Program-made: the position numbers and the translations under genes
Notes under the pieces: model-generated
Databases searched by the model: none
What the model was told of the DNA's origin: nothing
What the model saw: only the letters and a program-made list of their open reading frames with translations
Shown here: piece after piece, positions 42,813-52,006 of the stretch
Numbering within the stretch: position 1 is the stretch's first letter
How the letters are laid out: every line of letters starts with the position of its first letter
Assembly (NCBI GenBank): GCA_046154965.1
Contig: JBJXDY010000112.1
Span: 47,219-111,218 of the forward strand
Reading direction: 5' to 3'
From: DATKFM01 sp046154965
GTDB lineage: Bacteria > Pseudomonadota > Alphaproteobacteria > Dongiales > Dongiaceae
DNA: 64,000 nt

Positions 42813-43691
42813 CTAAAGGCCCATCTGTTTCAGCATGGCCGCCATCAGCGGATCGCCGGGATTGGACAGCGCATAGGTCAGCGAAAAGTGGTGATGGCCG
42901 GGTATCACCATCAGCGACACCGGATAGCCGCGGCTCTGCAGCATCGCCGCATAATCGCGGGATTGCTGCACCCAGGCCTCCGGCTCGTCGCCGCCGGGTG
43001 CCACGATGACGGGCGCCATCACCTTGGGCTCCAGGAAAAGCGGGCTGTTGCGCGCCACCATCTCCGGCTTCAGCCGGATTTCCGCATTGGCCTCGATGCG
43101 CAGCACAGGTTCCAGGTCGAGAACGCCGCTGAGCGCGGCGACGCCCTTGATGAAATCGCCGGGCAGCCCATCGGCGCGCCAGTCATGGACCAGCGTCATG
43201 GCCGCGAGCTGCCCGCCGGCGGAATGGCCGGAGACATAGATCCGGTTGGGATCGCCGCCCAGCTCACCGCCATGGCGGTAGGTCCAGGCGATCGCTGCCA
43301 TGGTCTGGCGCACCACGTCATCAACGGTTACCTTTGGGCAGAGGTCGTAGTTGATCAGCACGCCCGCGGCGCCGGCACGGGCCAGCGTGGCGCCGATATG
43401 ACTGTAGGCGGCTTTGTCCAGCGCCCGCCAGAAGCCGCCATGGACGTAAATGTGGATCGGCGCGTCCTTGCGCGCGGTGGGGAAGATGTCGAGCCGCTGC
43501 AGGGGCGTGTCGCCATAGGGCACATCCAGCCGCGCGCCCTTGAACTCCTTCCGCGCCTTCTCGGACAGGGCGGCCTCGCGGGTGAGCCAGGCCTCGTGGT
43601 CCGCGACCGCCCGGCGCGGCATGAAGCTGTTGTTGATATCCTCGTCGGAGAAATGGGCGTACCGAGCAACGGTCATGGGGCATTCGCTCAT
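42813..43691 (-). CDS. Alpha/beta hydrolase, kynurenine formamidase-like
   Basis: A 292-residue hydrolase of the hormone-sensitive-lipase/arylformamidase group: the oxyanion motif IYVHGGFWRALDK, nucleophile Ser in YVSGHSAGGQLAAMT (about 155), acid in GGDEPEAWVQQS and His in IPGHHHFSLTYAL (about 268). No signal peptide. The start at MSECPM is used; MTVARYA five codons later is possible. Related enzymes hydrolyse N-formylkynurenine or small esters. It is the first gene of a two-gene unit with the flavin reductase. Confidence 0.85.
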   Translation of the reverse strand: MSECPMTVARYAHFSDEDINNSFMPRRAVADHEAWLTREAALSEKARKEFKGARLDVPYGDTPLQRLDIFPTARKDAPIHIYVHGGFWRALDKAAYSHIGATLARAGAAGVLINYDLCPKVTVDDVVRQTMAAIAWTYRHGGELGGDPNRIYVSGHSAGGQLAAMTLVHDWRADGLPGDFIKGVAALSGVLDLEPVLRIEANAEIRLKPEMVARNSPLFLEPKVMAPVIVAPGGDEPEAWVQQSRDYAAMLQSRGYPVSLMVIPGHHHFSLTYALSNPGDPLMAAMLKQMGL

Positions 43692-43776
43692 TCGGTTTGA
43701 GCCGCGACGATAAGCGGACCATCCTGCCTTGAAAAGCCGTAACCCGATCAGCTAGCGGCCGGACCTGTGCCGGTCA

Positions 43777-44202
43777 CTAATCCTCATAAGATCCTTGGTC
43801 CGCCGCCTTGTGACAGGCAATGCAATTGCCCTTGAACTTGACCTCCGGCGCATTCCAGCGGCTGGCTTTGATGTCATCATGTTCATCCAGCCACCAGCCG
43901 GACTCTGTGATTCGCGACGTGGCCGAGCCGCCGGTTTTCCCCGCATGCGCGATGTAGTAATCGGCGATCTCCTTTCGCGCTGCGTCGGCCAGGCTGGCAT
44001 CGTCACCAAAATGATTGGCGAGATCGCCGAAGATCGCTTGCCAGGACTGCGCCGGAAGCAGGGCGGGCTGATAGGCCATGTGGCAGGCGCCGCACTCCTT
44101 CTTGGCCATTTGGTTCGTGACAGGCGGGACTTCTTCCAGGTCTTCCGCCAGTGTGGCGGCCGCGGGCATCAGAAAGATCATCGTCAGCAAGACTATGCGC
44201 AT
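43777..44202 (-). CDS. Periplasmic diheme cytochrome c
   Basis: A 141-residue protein with a signal peptide (MRIVLLTMIFLMPAAATLAE) and two haem motifs, CGACH (about residue 37) and CIACH (about 129). Between them lies SWQAIFGDLANHFGDDASLADAARKEIADYYIAHA. This is the DHC diheme cytochrome family. The same domain is present at the C-terminus of the cytochrome b fusion at 44645, indicating duplication. It is the third gene of the cytochrome operon and would pass electrons in the periplasm. Confidence 0.9.
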   Translation of the reverse strand: MRIVLLTMIFLMPAAATLAEDLEEVPPVTNQMAKKECGACHMAYQPALLPAQSWQAIFGDLANHFGDDASLADAARKEIADYYIAHAGKTGGSATSRITESGWWLDEHDDIKASRWNAPEVKFKGNCIACHKAADQGSYED

Positions 44203-44219
44203 GGCTGCAGACTCCCTTG

Positions 44220-44639
44220 TTACTGGCTTGCCATGAAGGTGATGAAATCGCCTTTCTCGAGCGCCGTGCATTCGCGCCCCAACACTTCCTTGCAGTTGCG
44301 GCGGAACCATTTTTCGACATCGTCCTTGTTCGTGAAGCGCGCGGGATTTGCGGAAACCCCCATCGGATCGATCGACTTGCCCGTCTTTGCGTTCTGGCCG
44401 GGCAGCTTCGGATTGTCGGTGTGGCAGGCGGTGCAAGCCGGCGTCTTGGGATCCCCGCCTGCCTGGTTGGCACGATAGAACGCGGCGCCGCGGTCCGCCG
44501 AGAATTCGGCGAAGGCGCCATCGGCCTGTTTTGCCTGAGCGGCAAGATCGGTCAGGATAGCGTCGCGGGCGGGATCGGCCGTCGCCGGTCCTGCTGGAAG
44601 CAGCAAGGCTGCCGCAAGAACGACGTATTGATTGCGCAT
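44220..44639 (-). CDS. DUF1924-family cytochrome c-like protein
   Basis: A 139-residue exported protein with a signal peptide (VVLAAALLLPAGPATA) and one haem motif CTACH (about residue 70). FYRANQAGGDPKTPACTACH, GVSANPARFTNKDDVEKWF, NCKEVLGRECTALEKGDFITFM are typical of DUF1924 proteins, which regularly accompany diheme cytochromes and cytochrome b561. It lies five bases after the cytochrome b gene and 17 before the small diheme cytochrome, so the three form an operon. Confidence 0.88.
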   Translation of the reverse strand: MRNQYVVLAAALLLPAGPATADPARDAILTDLAAQAKQADGAFAEFSADRGAAFYRANQAGGDPKTPACTACHTDNPKLPGQNAKTGKSIDPMGVSANPARFTNKDDVEKWFRRNCKEVLGRECTALEKGDFITFMASQ

Positions 44640-44644
44640 GCTGG

Positions 44645-45790
44645 TTACTCCTTTGGAACGTTGATGGCGTCATCGTCGAAAAGTCCGGTGCCGGCATCGC
44701 GATGGCAGGCGGTGCAGTTGACTTTGTTGCCGACGGATTTCCGCTGAAAAACCGCGTCTGGAACTTCCTCATGCTTGGCGACCCAATAGAGCGCCGCCGT
44801 GATGCGCAGCGGCTGATCGGCGGCAAGGATGCGAAAGCGGTTCGCAGCTTCAGTATCCCATGTCTCGGCGGAATTTGCCGAAAGCCATTGCGCGATGCTC
44901 TGGGCCGTGGCGGGATCCAGGCTTGCGTCTTCGCCGAAATGGTCATCGAGGCCGGCCATGACTTGCCGCCAGGAATCCGCCGGGAGAAGGCTGGGATGAA
45001 ATGCGTCATGGCAGGCGCCGCATTCATCCTGGTGGGCCGGATTGTCGGTAAGTGCCCGGATTCCCTTTGGCGGCAGTGTCGCGAGATGGCTCACGAGTAC
45101 GGCGAGCGGGCCGGCGATCACCGCCATTGTGACCGCGGCGGCGAGGGGATTGCCGCCATGAAATCTCGGCACGCGAACATGCGGCGGCACGTGCTTGCGC
45201 CCAGTGATCATCCCTCGCACTAGATTCTCGCGCTGTAACAAGCTTTCGCCGATCACACCCGCGATATGGCCGGCAATCATGGCCAAGAGAGTCACGGCGA
45301 GAATCCAATGGATTGTTTTCGCCGAGTTGCCGATGGCATAGTCCGCGATGCCGGCGAGCGGTCCCTGTTTTTCCTCGCCGCCGAGGACCAGAAGACCTGT
45401 CGAAGTGAGGCCGGTCAGCACGACCGCCAGCGCGAGTATCATCAGCACGCCCAGGGGACTGTGCCCGAGAAAATGCGGCGGCCGCAGCATGAGCAGGCCC
45501 CGGAGATGGTCCCCGAGATGGCGCGCCGCTCCCGCCATGCTGCCGAACCGCGAATACTCGGAGCCGAACAGGCCCCAGACCAGACGGAACAAGATGAGGC
45601 CGACAACGGCATAGCCGGCCCATTTGTGGACGCCCATCCACCACTCGGGTGCGATGAATCCGGTCAGGAAACCGACCGTCACCGACAGGACGAGAAGCCA
45701 ATGGAACAGCCTGGTCGGCAGATCCCAGACATACACAGTGCCGGGTCGTAGCCCGGTGATCGGCTTTCGGAGGTCATCAGGCGGCATCAT
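44645..45790 (-). CDS. Cytochrome b561-type membrane protein fused to diheme cytochrome c
   Basis: A 381-residue fusion. Residues 15-235 form a four- to five-helix cytochrome b domain with haem-ligand histidines in PTRLFHWLLVLSVTVGFLTG, MGVHKWAGYAVVGL, KTIHWILAVTLLAMIAGHIAG. After a linker, residues 255-381 form a DHC domain with CGACH and CTACH. It would carry electrons from the membrane to its own periplasmic haems and then to the soluble cytochromes encoded next. The domain is clearly paralogous to the free cytochrome at 43777. Electron source is unknown. Confidence 0.9.
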   Translation of the reverse strand: MMPPDDLRKPITGLRPGTVYVWDLPTRLFHWLLVLSVTVGFLTGFIAPEWWMGVHKWAGYAVVGLILFRLVWGLFGSEYSRFGSMAGAARHLGDHLRGLLMLRPPHFLGHSPLGVLMILALAVVLTGLTSTGLLVLGGEEKQGPLAGIADYAIGNSAKTIHWILAVTLLAMIAGHIAGVIGESLLQRENLVRGMITGRKHVPPHVRVPRFHGGNPLAAAVTMAVIAGPLAVLVSHLATLPPKGIRALTDNPAHQDECGACHDAFHPSLLPADSWRQVMAGLDDHFGEDASLDPATAQSIAQWLSANSAETWDTEAANRFRILAADQPLRITAALYWVAKHEEVPDAVFQRKSVGNKVNCTACHRDAGTGLFDDDAINVPKE

Positions 45791-45990
45791 AGTTGGATCA
45801 TCTATAGACGGGACAGGCTTCGGCCGGATTGATCTTGCGCATGCCGCCGGGATTGCGCGGCGTGCGCAGGGAGCATTCCCGGCATTACCGCGGCGTTACG
45901 GCCAGGCTGCGGCAAATCGGCCGATCGCCACGCGAATTTGCGGTATCAGAGTACCGCAGCTTGTTTATGCCGTAGTTTCGGCCTTTAAGC

Positions 45991-46019
45991 TTGACAGTTG
46001 TGCGGCAATCCCGTACTTC
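45991..46019 (+). promoter_or_regulatory. Candidate promoter of rplM-rpsI
   Basis: TTGACA at 45991-45996 is a perfect -35 hexamer, with a 17-base spacer to a weak -10 (TACTTC, 46014-46019). It lies about 75 bases before the rplM ATG in the 303-base region 45791-46093, which otherwise shows no gene. A ribosomal-protein leader structure was not identified. Confidence 0.45.
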
Positions 46020-46093
46020 CCCGCCTCCCCGGCGGGCGCCGATGGTGGCGTTCCCGGAGCTCCTGAACAGCTGATAGCGGACCTCGACTTGCC

Positions 46094-46564
46094 ATGAAAA
46101 CCTATTCCGCCAAGCCGTCGGACATCCAGAAGAAGTGGTTCATCGTGGATGCCGATGGCGTCGTGCTCGGGCGGCTCGCCACCGTGGTCGCCATGCGATT
46201 GCGGGGCAAGCACAAGCCCACCTTCACGCCGCATATGGACTGCGGCGACAACATCATCGTCATCAACGCCGCCAAGGTGAAGCTGACCGGCAACAAAGCT
46301 GACGGCGAGAAGTTCTACTGGCACACCGGTTTCCCCGGCGGCATCAAGGAACGCACGATGGGCGAGATCCGCGACGGCAAGCATCCCGAGCGGCTGATCG
46401 AGAAGGCGGTGCAGCGCATGATCACGCGCGGCCCGCTGGGCCGGCAGCAGATGGGCAATCTGCGCGTCTATGCCGGGACGGAACATCCTCATGATGCGCA
46501 GAATCCCGAGATTCTCGATGTTGCCGCGATGAACCCGAAGAACAAGAGGCCCGCTTCCCGATGA
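46094..46564 (+). CDS. rplM: 50S ribosomal protein L13
   Basis: A 156-residue L13 protein: MKTYSAKPSDIQKKWFIVDA, LGRLATVVAMRLRGKHKPTF, HMDCGDNIIVINAAKVKLTG, FYWHTGFPGGIKERT, AVQRMITRGPLGRQQMGNLRVYAG and HPHDAQNP are all conserved. It is an early-assembly protein of the large subunit. The stop overlaps the rpsI start (ATGA), the usual arrangement. Length is normal for alphaproteobacteria, which have a slightly longer C-terminus than E. coli. Confidence 0.98.
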   Translation: MKTYSAKPSDIQKKWFIVDADGVVLGRLATVVAMRLRGKHKPTFTPHMDCGDNIIVINAAKVKLTGNKADGEKFYWHTGFPGGIKERTMGEIRDGKHPERLIEKAVQRMITRGPLGRQQMGNLRVYAGTEHPHDAQNPEILDVAAMNPKNKRPASR

Positions 46565-47055
46565 GCGCCGATACCCAGACCATCACCGATCTCAAGGATC
46601 TCAAGAGCGCCGCGGCGTCGGTCGCCGCCGCCGTTTCCGCGCCCGCGCCCACGCCGAAGATCGACAAGCAGGGCCGCTCCTTCGCCACGGGCAAGCGCAA
46701 GAACGCCGTCGCCCGGGTGTGGATCAAGCGCGGCGCCGGCAAGATGACCATCAACGGCCGCGATCTTGCCGTGTATTTCGCCCGGCCGGTGCTGCGCATG
46801 ATGATCAGCCAGCCCTTCGCCATCTGCAATCGGACGGGTCAGTTCGATATCATCGTCACCGTCGTCGGCGGCGGCCTTTCCGGCCAGGCGGGTGCGGTGC
46901 GCCACGGCATCTCCAAGGCGCTGACCTATTTCGAGCCGGAGCTGCGCCCGGTGCTGAAGAAGCAGGGCTTCCTCACCCGCGACGCCCGCGTGGTCGAGCG
47001 CAAGAAGTACGGCCGCCGCAAGGCCCGCCGGAGCTTCCAGTTCTCCAAGCGCTAA
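46561..47055 (+). CDS. rpsI: 30S ribosomal protein S9
   Basis: A 164-residue S9 protein with a roughly 35-residue Ala-rich N-terminal extension typical of alphaproteobacteria. The conserved part reads SFATGKRKNAVARVWIK, GKMTINGRDLAVYF, GGGLSGQAGAVRHGISKAL and the C-terminal KKYGRRKARRSFQFSKR, whose tail reaches the P-site tRNA. It is coupled to rplM and followed by a strong terminator at 47081. Confidence 0.98.
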   Translation: MSADTQTITDLKDLKSAAASVAAAVSAPAPTPKIDKQGRSFATGKRKNAVARVWIKRGAGKMTINGRDLAVYFARPVLRMMISQPFAICNRTGQFDIIVTVVGGGLSGQAGAVRHGISKALTYFEPELRPVLKKQGFLTRDARVVERKKYGRRKARRSFQFSKR

Positions 47056-47080
47056 GCGATCCGGAACATCTCGTTTGCAG

Positions 47081-47117
47081 AAGGGGCTGCCCGCCGGGCG
47101 GCCCCTTCCCCTTTTCA
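47081..47117 (+). terminator. Rho-independent terminator of rplM-rpsI
   Basis: A 12-pair stem AAGGGGCTGCCC (47081-47092) / GGGCGGCCCCTT (47096-47107) with one T-G pair and a three-base loop is followed by TTCCCCTTTTC. It lies 25 bases after the rpsI stop. The convergent flavoenzyme gene ends 30 bases further on, so the stem may serve both strands. Confidence 0.85.
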
Positions 47118-47137
47118 GGCGGCGGCCTTTCGGGCCG

Positions 47138-49195
47138 CTAAAATGCGCGCACCAGACGGAAGGCATCGTAGATCGCGGCGTGGATGTTGCGGGAGGCGAC
47201 GGCGTCGCCGATGCGGAAGAGCTGGAATCTGCCGGTTTCGTTGGTGCGCAAGACCTGGGGCCGGCCGGCAATCAGGGCGTCGTAATCCACTTCGCCGCGG
47301 TTCTGGGATTCTTCTTTCAGCGCAAAGTAGAGATCGGCCAACGGCAGGGTGGCGTTCTCCACCACCACCTGGTCCACCAGCCGCTCGGCGATATCGGTTT
47401 CCGTGAAAGCGCTCCAGATGGTGGCGGCGATCTTGTTGCCGCGCCGCTCCAGCTTGCGCACCCGCTGCATGGGCGTGATCGCCACGCCGCGCTTCTGGAA
47501 GATCCTCATGTAAGGAACCATGTTGAGCCCGCCCACATCCGGGGAGAAGAAGCGTTCGGGCGTCATCAGCTCCAGCTTCGATCCGGCCTCGGCGATGTAT
47601 TCCGCCGCGGCGATGCCCGGATGCTGGCCGTTGTCGTCGAACAGCAGCACGTCCTCGGCCGGGCGCACGTCGCCGGAGAGGATGTCCCAGGAGGACACCG
47701 CGAGTTCCGCGCCTTCCTCCACCGATTGCTGGGTAGGCAGGCCGCCGGTGGCGACGATGACGATATCGGGCGACAACGCGCGCACATCGTCTGCTTCCGC
47801 GTAGCTGTTGAACTTCATCGCCACGCCCAGCCGCTCGCATTGCTCGGCGCGCCAGTCGGCGATGCCGATGATCTCGCGCCGCCGCTTCACCTGCACCGCC
47901 AGGCGGATCTGGCCGCCGGGACCGGCCGCAGCTTCCAGCAAAGTGACGTCATGGCCGCGCTCCCCGGCGACCCGGGCAGCCTCGAGGCCCGCCGGGCCGG
48001 CGCCCACCACCACCACCTTCCGCGCCGGTCCCGTCGCGCGCTCGATGTTATGGGGCAGGGTGGCCTCGCGGCCGGTGGAGGGATTGTGGATGCAGACAGC
48101 GCCATAGCCCTCATAGATTCGGTCCAGGCAGTAGGTGGCGCCGACGCAAGGACGAACATCCTGTTCCCGTCCCGCCGCGATTTTGCTGACGATGTAGGGA
48201 TCGGTGATGTGGGCGCGGGTCATGCCCACCATGTCCAGCTTGCCGCTGGCCACCGCATGGCGGGCGGTGGCGACGTCGTTGATGCGCGCGGCGTGGAAAA
48301 CCGGGAACTTGGTCGCCTGCTTTATCTCGCCGGCGAAGTCCAGATGGGGCGCCGAGGCCATGCCGGTGACGGGGATGACCTTGGACAGCGGCCCGTCATG
48401 CTCGATATGGCCGCGGATCACGTTGAGGAAATCCACCTGGCCGGTGGCGACGACGCGGCGGCAGATCTCCAGCCCCTCGGCCTTGCTGATGCCCTTATCC
48501 CAATCCTCGTCGGCCACGAGGCGCGCGCCGACGATGAAGTCCGGCCCGACCGCCTTGCGCACGGCGTCGAAGACGCGGAAGGAAAAGCGCAGGCGGTTGT
48601 CCAGGGAGCCGCCATACTGGTCCGTGCGCTTGTTGGTGGCCGGCGACCAGAACTGGTCCATCAGGTGGCCGTAGCATTCGAATTCGATGCCGTCCAAGCC
48701 GGCGGCCTGCATGCGCTGGGCGGCCGCGGCGTACTCCCGGATGATCCGCTCCATGTCCCAATCCTCGATCTCCTTGGGCACGGCGCGGTGGGCGGGTTCG
48801 CGGATGGGCGAGGGGGCGAGGACGGGCAGCCAGTCGGCCTTGTTCCAGTTGGTGCGGCGGCCGAGATGGGTGATCTGGATCATGACCGCGCAGCCATGCT
48901 CGTGGCATTCGTCGGCCAAGCGCTTCATCGGCGCCACGATCTCGTCCTTATAGACCAGCAGATTGCCGAAGGCGGCCGGCGAGTCCGGCGATACCACGGC
49001 CGAGCCGGCGGTCATGGTCATGGCGATGCCGCCCTTGGCCTTCTCCACATGGTAAAGCCGGTACTGCTCTCCGGGCATGCCGTTATCGTGGTAGTTCGGC
49101 TCGTGGGCCGTGGACATGATCCGGTTCTTGAGCGTGAGGTGCTTGAGCCGGAAGGGCTGCAACAGGGGATCGCTGGCGCGGGGGCCGCTGGTCAT
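47138..49195 (-). CDS. NADH:flavin oxidoreductase/TMADH-family Fe-S flavoenzyme
   Basis: A 685-residue two-part enzyme. Residues 10-350 form an Old Yellow Enzyme-type FMN barrel (LTLKNRIMSTAHEP, MIQITHLGRR, FECYGHLMDQFWSP, RTDQYGGSLDNRLRF). A cysteine segment RPCVGATYC...AVC follows, and residues 395-685 form an FAD/NAD domain (VVVVGAGPAGLEAARVAGERGHDV). The Fe-S motif has only three of the four usual cysteines: the second position is Ala. The start MTSGPRASD was chosen because the longer frame is low-quality sequence. Relatives oxidatively demethylate quaternary amines or reduce enoyl-CoA. Substrate unknown; the gene stands alone. Confidence 0.88.
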   Translation of the reverse strand: MTSGPRASDPLLQPFRLKHLTLKNRIMSTAHEPNYHDNGMPGEQYRLYHVEKAKGGIAMTMTAGSAVVSPDSPAAFGNLLVYKDEIVAPMKRLADECHEHGCAVMIQITHLGRRTNWNKADWLPVLAPSPIREPAHRAVPKEIEDWDMERIIREYAAAAQRMQAAGLDGIEFECYGHLMDQFWSPATNKRTDQYGGSLDNRLRFSFRVFDAVRKAVGPDFIVGARLVADEDWDKGISKAEGLEICRRVVATGQVDFLNVIRGHIEHDGPLSKVIPVTGMASAPHLDFAGEIKQATKFPVFHAARINDVATARHAVASGKLDMVGMTRAHITDPYIVSKIAAGREQDVRPCVGATYCLDRIYEGYGAVCIHNPSTGREATLPHNIERATGPARKVVVVGAGPAGLEAARVAGERGHDVTLLEAAAGPGGQIRLAVQVKRRREIIGIADWRAEQCERLGVAMKFNSYAEADDVRALSPDIVIVATGGLPTQQSVEEGAELAVSSWDILSGDVRPAEDVLLFDDNGQHPGIAAAEYIAEAGSKLELMTPERFFSPDVGGLNMVPYMRIFQKRGVAITPMQRVRKLERRGNKIAATIWSAFTETDIAERLVDQVVVENATLPLADLYFALKEESQNRGEVDYDALIAGRPQVLRTNETGRFQLFRIGDAVASRNIHAAIYDAFRLVRAF

Positions 49196-49745
49196 CGACG
49201 GGACTTTCCGACGCGGAGGGTGACGTTGTCCGGCCGGTTCGCGCCGGCTCCGGCGGGGACTATAGCAATGGCGTCTCGGCCCGCCAAAGCCGGCGCCAGG
49301 TGCTGCGAGCGGTGACAATTTTGCGCATTGTTCGGCGTGGTTTTTCCAGCCGCGCCAAAGCGGTAGAGGCTAAAACCGCGATTCCCAGGGGACCCTGATT
49401 TTGAGGAACGATGCCATGCAAGGGAATTCCGCCCGATTTCGCTGGCATGGAGGGTCGATCGAACCCGTGACCGCAGTCGAGCGGACTGTATTCCAGTATA
49501 CAAAGTGCAAGACCTGGATCGCGAAAGGGGTGGAGACGATATAGGAACTTGCACCCAGGTTTCAAGGGGGAAACAGATCCAACCAAGCATGTTAACCCGA
49601 CATGCCACAGAGCCTGGGTTACGGCCGCTTATGACCTCGACCCACAGCCGCTTCTTTTTGTCAGATATTCCCGGAATGGCGGCTTTCATAACCGCCCTTC
49701 CGGGCTTGATCAAGACTCGGTATCAGGTGCAAGCCGCCGCACAAA
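49196..49745. other. Intergenic region
   Basis: About 550 bases between the flavoenzyme start and the binding-protein stop, both on the minus strand. Open frames on either strand lack ribosome sites and recognisable domains. It probably holds the flavoenzyme promoter. I saw no clear repeat or terminator. Confidence 0.4.
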
Positions 49746-50903
49746 TCAGGTCGACGGCTTGCGGTTGCCAATCGGCACGAACTTGCCCTCCTTGACGGCG
49801 ATGATCGTCACTTCCTTGTCCGGCGCCCGCTTCGGGTTGGAGAAATCCGCATTGCCGGTCACGCCGCTGAAGGCGGTGATGGTGAAGATGGCATCATTGA
49901 TCGCCTTCGAGCTGAGGTCGGAAGCTTTGTTCATGGCCTCGACCATCAGATTCACCGAGTCATAGCCAAGGCCGGCGAAGGCGTTCTCGGGCGGAATGCC
50001 GTACTCGGCGTTGTAGGCCTCGATGAATTTGGCGACCAGCGGATTGTCGTTGGTCATCGCCATATGGGTCGTGAAGTAGACGTCGGCGGTGTTGTTGGCA
50101 CCGGCGTTTTTTACGAGATCCGGGTTGTCGAACGCATCGCCGCCGATGATCGGAATCTTGACGCCGGCTTCACGGGCTTGGCGCACGAACGTGGCGTCGT
50201 CGCCGGGATTCATCGCCGCGTAGATAATGTCCGGTGCCGGACTGGTGCCGCGGATCTTGGTGATATGGCTCGAATAGTCCGTATCGCCGGTATGGTAGCT
50301 GCTCTCTTCAATGACTTTGCCGCCGGCCTTCTGGAAACGTTCCTGGAAGAAGTCAGCGATCGCGTTGGTATAGTCGGTATCGCTGTCCCTCAGCAGGAAC
50401 GCGCTCTTGGCGCCGAGATCCTTGAGGGCGAATTCGGCCGCCACGTAGGCCTGATAGTCGTCGCCGAACGGCATCATATGCGCGAACTCGCCGATCTGTT
50501 CCGGCAGGTTTGGCACCGTGCCGCCGGTATCCAGATAAGGAATGCCGGCATCCTGCGCGATCGGCGCACTCGCCAGGTAAAATCCCGAGTCGCAAACGCC
50601 GATGATGGCCGTCACCTTGTCCTCGTGAACCAGGCGCTGCGCCGCATTGGCGATGTCGGCCAACGTACTCTTGCCGTCATACTGAATGAGCTCGATCTGC
50701 TGGCCCTTCACGCCGCCGGCCGCGTTGACTTGCTTGACCGCGAGCTGGGCGCCCTTCAGCGCCGGATCCTCGATCGTGGCATAAGAACCGGTCAGGCTGT
50801 AGATCGAACCGATCTTGATTGGATCAGCAGCCCCGGCAACTCTCGGCAGCAGCGCCACGCCGACGACCGCTGTACTCGCAGCCAGGAACATTCGCCGTTT
50901 CAT
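49746..50903 (-). CDS. ABC transporter substrate-binding protein, LivJ type
   Basis: A 385-residue exported binding protein with a twin-basic-like signal (MKRRMFLAASTAVVGVALLPRVAGA). The mature start IKIGSIYSLTGSYATIEDPALKGAQLAVKQVNAAGG is typical of the branched-chain-amino-acid/amide periplasmic-binding family; YDGKSTLADIANAAQRLV and GVCDSGFYLASAPIAQ follow. It is the last gene of the minus-strand liv-type operon. The ligand cannot be read from sequence; families like this bind amino acids, amides, urea or aromatic acids. Confidence 0.9.
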   Translation of the reverse strand: MKRRMFLAASTAVVGVALLPRVAGAADPIKIGSIYSLTGSYATIEDPALKGAQLAVKQVNAAGGVKGQQIELIQYDGKSTLADIANAAQRLVHEDKVTAIIGVCDSGFYLASAPIAQDAGIPYLDTGGTVPNLPEQIGEFAHMMPFGDDYQAYVAAEFALKDLGAKSAFLLRDSDTDYTNAIADFFQERFQKAGGKVIEESSYHTGDTDYSSHITKIRGTSPAPDIIYAAMNPGDDATFVRQAREAGVKIPIIGGDAFDNPDLVKNAGANNTADVYFTTHMAMTNDNPLVAKFIEAYNAEYGIPPENAFAGLGYDSVNLMVEAMNKASDLSSKAINDAIFTITAFSGVTGNADFSNPKRAPDKEVTIIAVKEGKFVPIGNRKPST

Positions 50904-50940
50904 TGTTTTGCCTCCTCGTTGTCTTCCGGTGGTCTTTCCT

Positions 50941-52002
50941 CTAAGCGCCGGCGCCGGCGCCACCTGGCACGGAGCCGCCCCCTTTCCCGTCTCGCGGCCG
51001 GCCGAACAGGGCGCGCCATGAGAACTCTCTAGCGCCGGCGAGGCCTGCAGGCCTGACCAGCATGACAGCGATCAGGATCAACGCCGTAACGATCTGCGTC
51101 AATCCGTTAAGAGCCGGAATTTGCAAACCCAGGAAGCTGCCCCCGCCTTCGAACGGGATAATGAGCTGCGGCAGGATGGTCATGATGATCGCCCCCAGGA
51201 TGCTGCCCGTGACGCTGCCCATGCCTCCCAGGATCATCATGGCAACGCCGAGAAACACCGCGCTAAAGGAGAATTGACCAGGCGTCAGGATGCGCAGCAG
51301 ATGACCCAGCAGCCCGCCGGCGATGCCGGCGAAGAAAGCTGCGACAGTGAAGCCGATCAGGCGCGTGCGCGCTACGTGGACGCCAGACATCTGCGCCGCC
51401 AAATAGTCGTCGCGCACGGCGCGGAGGGCGCGGCCAAAGCGCGAATGCACGAGCCGATAGACGACATATATTGTCAGAACGACAAATCCTGCGATCCACC
51501 ACAGGTTCGTCAGCGCGGGAATTCCGGAAAGCCCGAGCGCGCCCCGGGTGTAATCGCGCAGGTTGACGATGGCGACCTGGACGATGACTGTCAGGCCCAG
51601 CGTTGCCACCGCGAGATAGTGGCCGCGCAGCCGCAGCACCGGCCAGCCCACGAGGATCGCCACGAACGCCGCCGCCAATCCTCCGATCAGCAGCGCCGGC
51701 AAGTACGGCATCTGCAACTGCAGCAACCAATCGGCGTGTCCCGGAATGCGCGACGCTTTCATCGCCACCGGATAGGTCAGAATGGCGGCGGTATAGCCTC
51801 CGATTGCCATGAAGGCCGGGTGGCCGAGCGAAAACATGCCGCCGAATCCGGCGGCGAAGTTCAGGCTGACCGTGGCGATGATATTGATGCCCAGCAATCC
51901 GAGAATCTGCAGATAGAACGGGTTGAGCTGGGCCTGCGCCAGCCACACGGCAAGCGCGAAGAGCACCAGCATGCCAAACGTCGCTGACGTCGAGTGGCTC
52001 AT
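50941..52002 (-). CDS. livM: Branched-chain amino acid-type ABC permease LivM
   Basis: A 353-residue permease with eight or more helices: INIIATVSLNFAAGFGGMFSLGHPAFMAIGGYTAA is the conserved LivM opening, and GRALRAVRDDYLAAQMSGVHVARTRLIGF the cytoplasmic EAA-like loop that contacts the ATPase. It forms the channel with LivH. It begins four bases after the LivH stop. A Gly/Ala-rich tail of about 20 residues is poorly conserved. Confidence 0.93.
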   Translation of the reverse strand: MSHSTSATFGMLVLFALAVWLAQAQLNPFYLQILGLLGINIIATVSLNFAAGFGGMFSLGHPAFMAIGGYTAAILTYPVAMKASRIPGHADWLLQLQMPYLPALLIGGLAAAFVAILVGWPVLRLRGHYLAVATLGLTVIVQVAIVNLRDYTRGALGLSGIPALTNLWWIAGFVVLTIYVVYRLVHSRFGRALRAVRDDYLAAQMSGVHVARTRLIGFTVAAFFAGIAGGLLGHLLRILTPGQFSFSAVFLGVAMMILGGMGSVTGSILGAIIMTILPQLIIPFEGGGSFLGLQIPALNGLTQIVTALILIAVMLVRPAGLAGAREFSWRALFGRPRDGKGGGSVPGGAGAGA

Positions 52003-52006
52003 GGGC

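Noticed and set aside
49549..49965. 138-codon plus-strand frame at the end of the binding-protein gene
   Set aside because: Mostly antisense to the solute-binding protein; no ribosome site.
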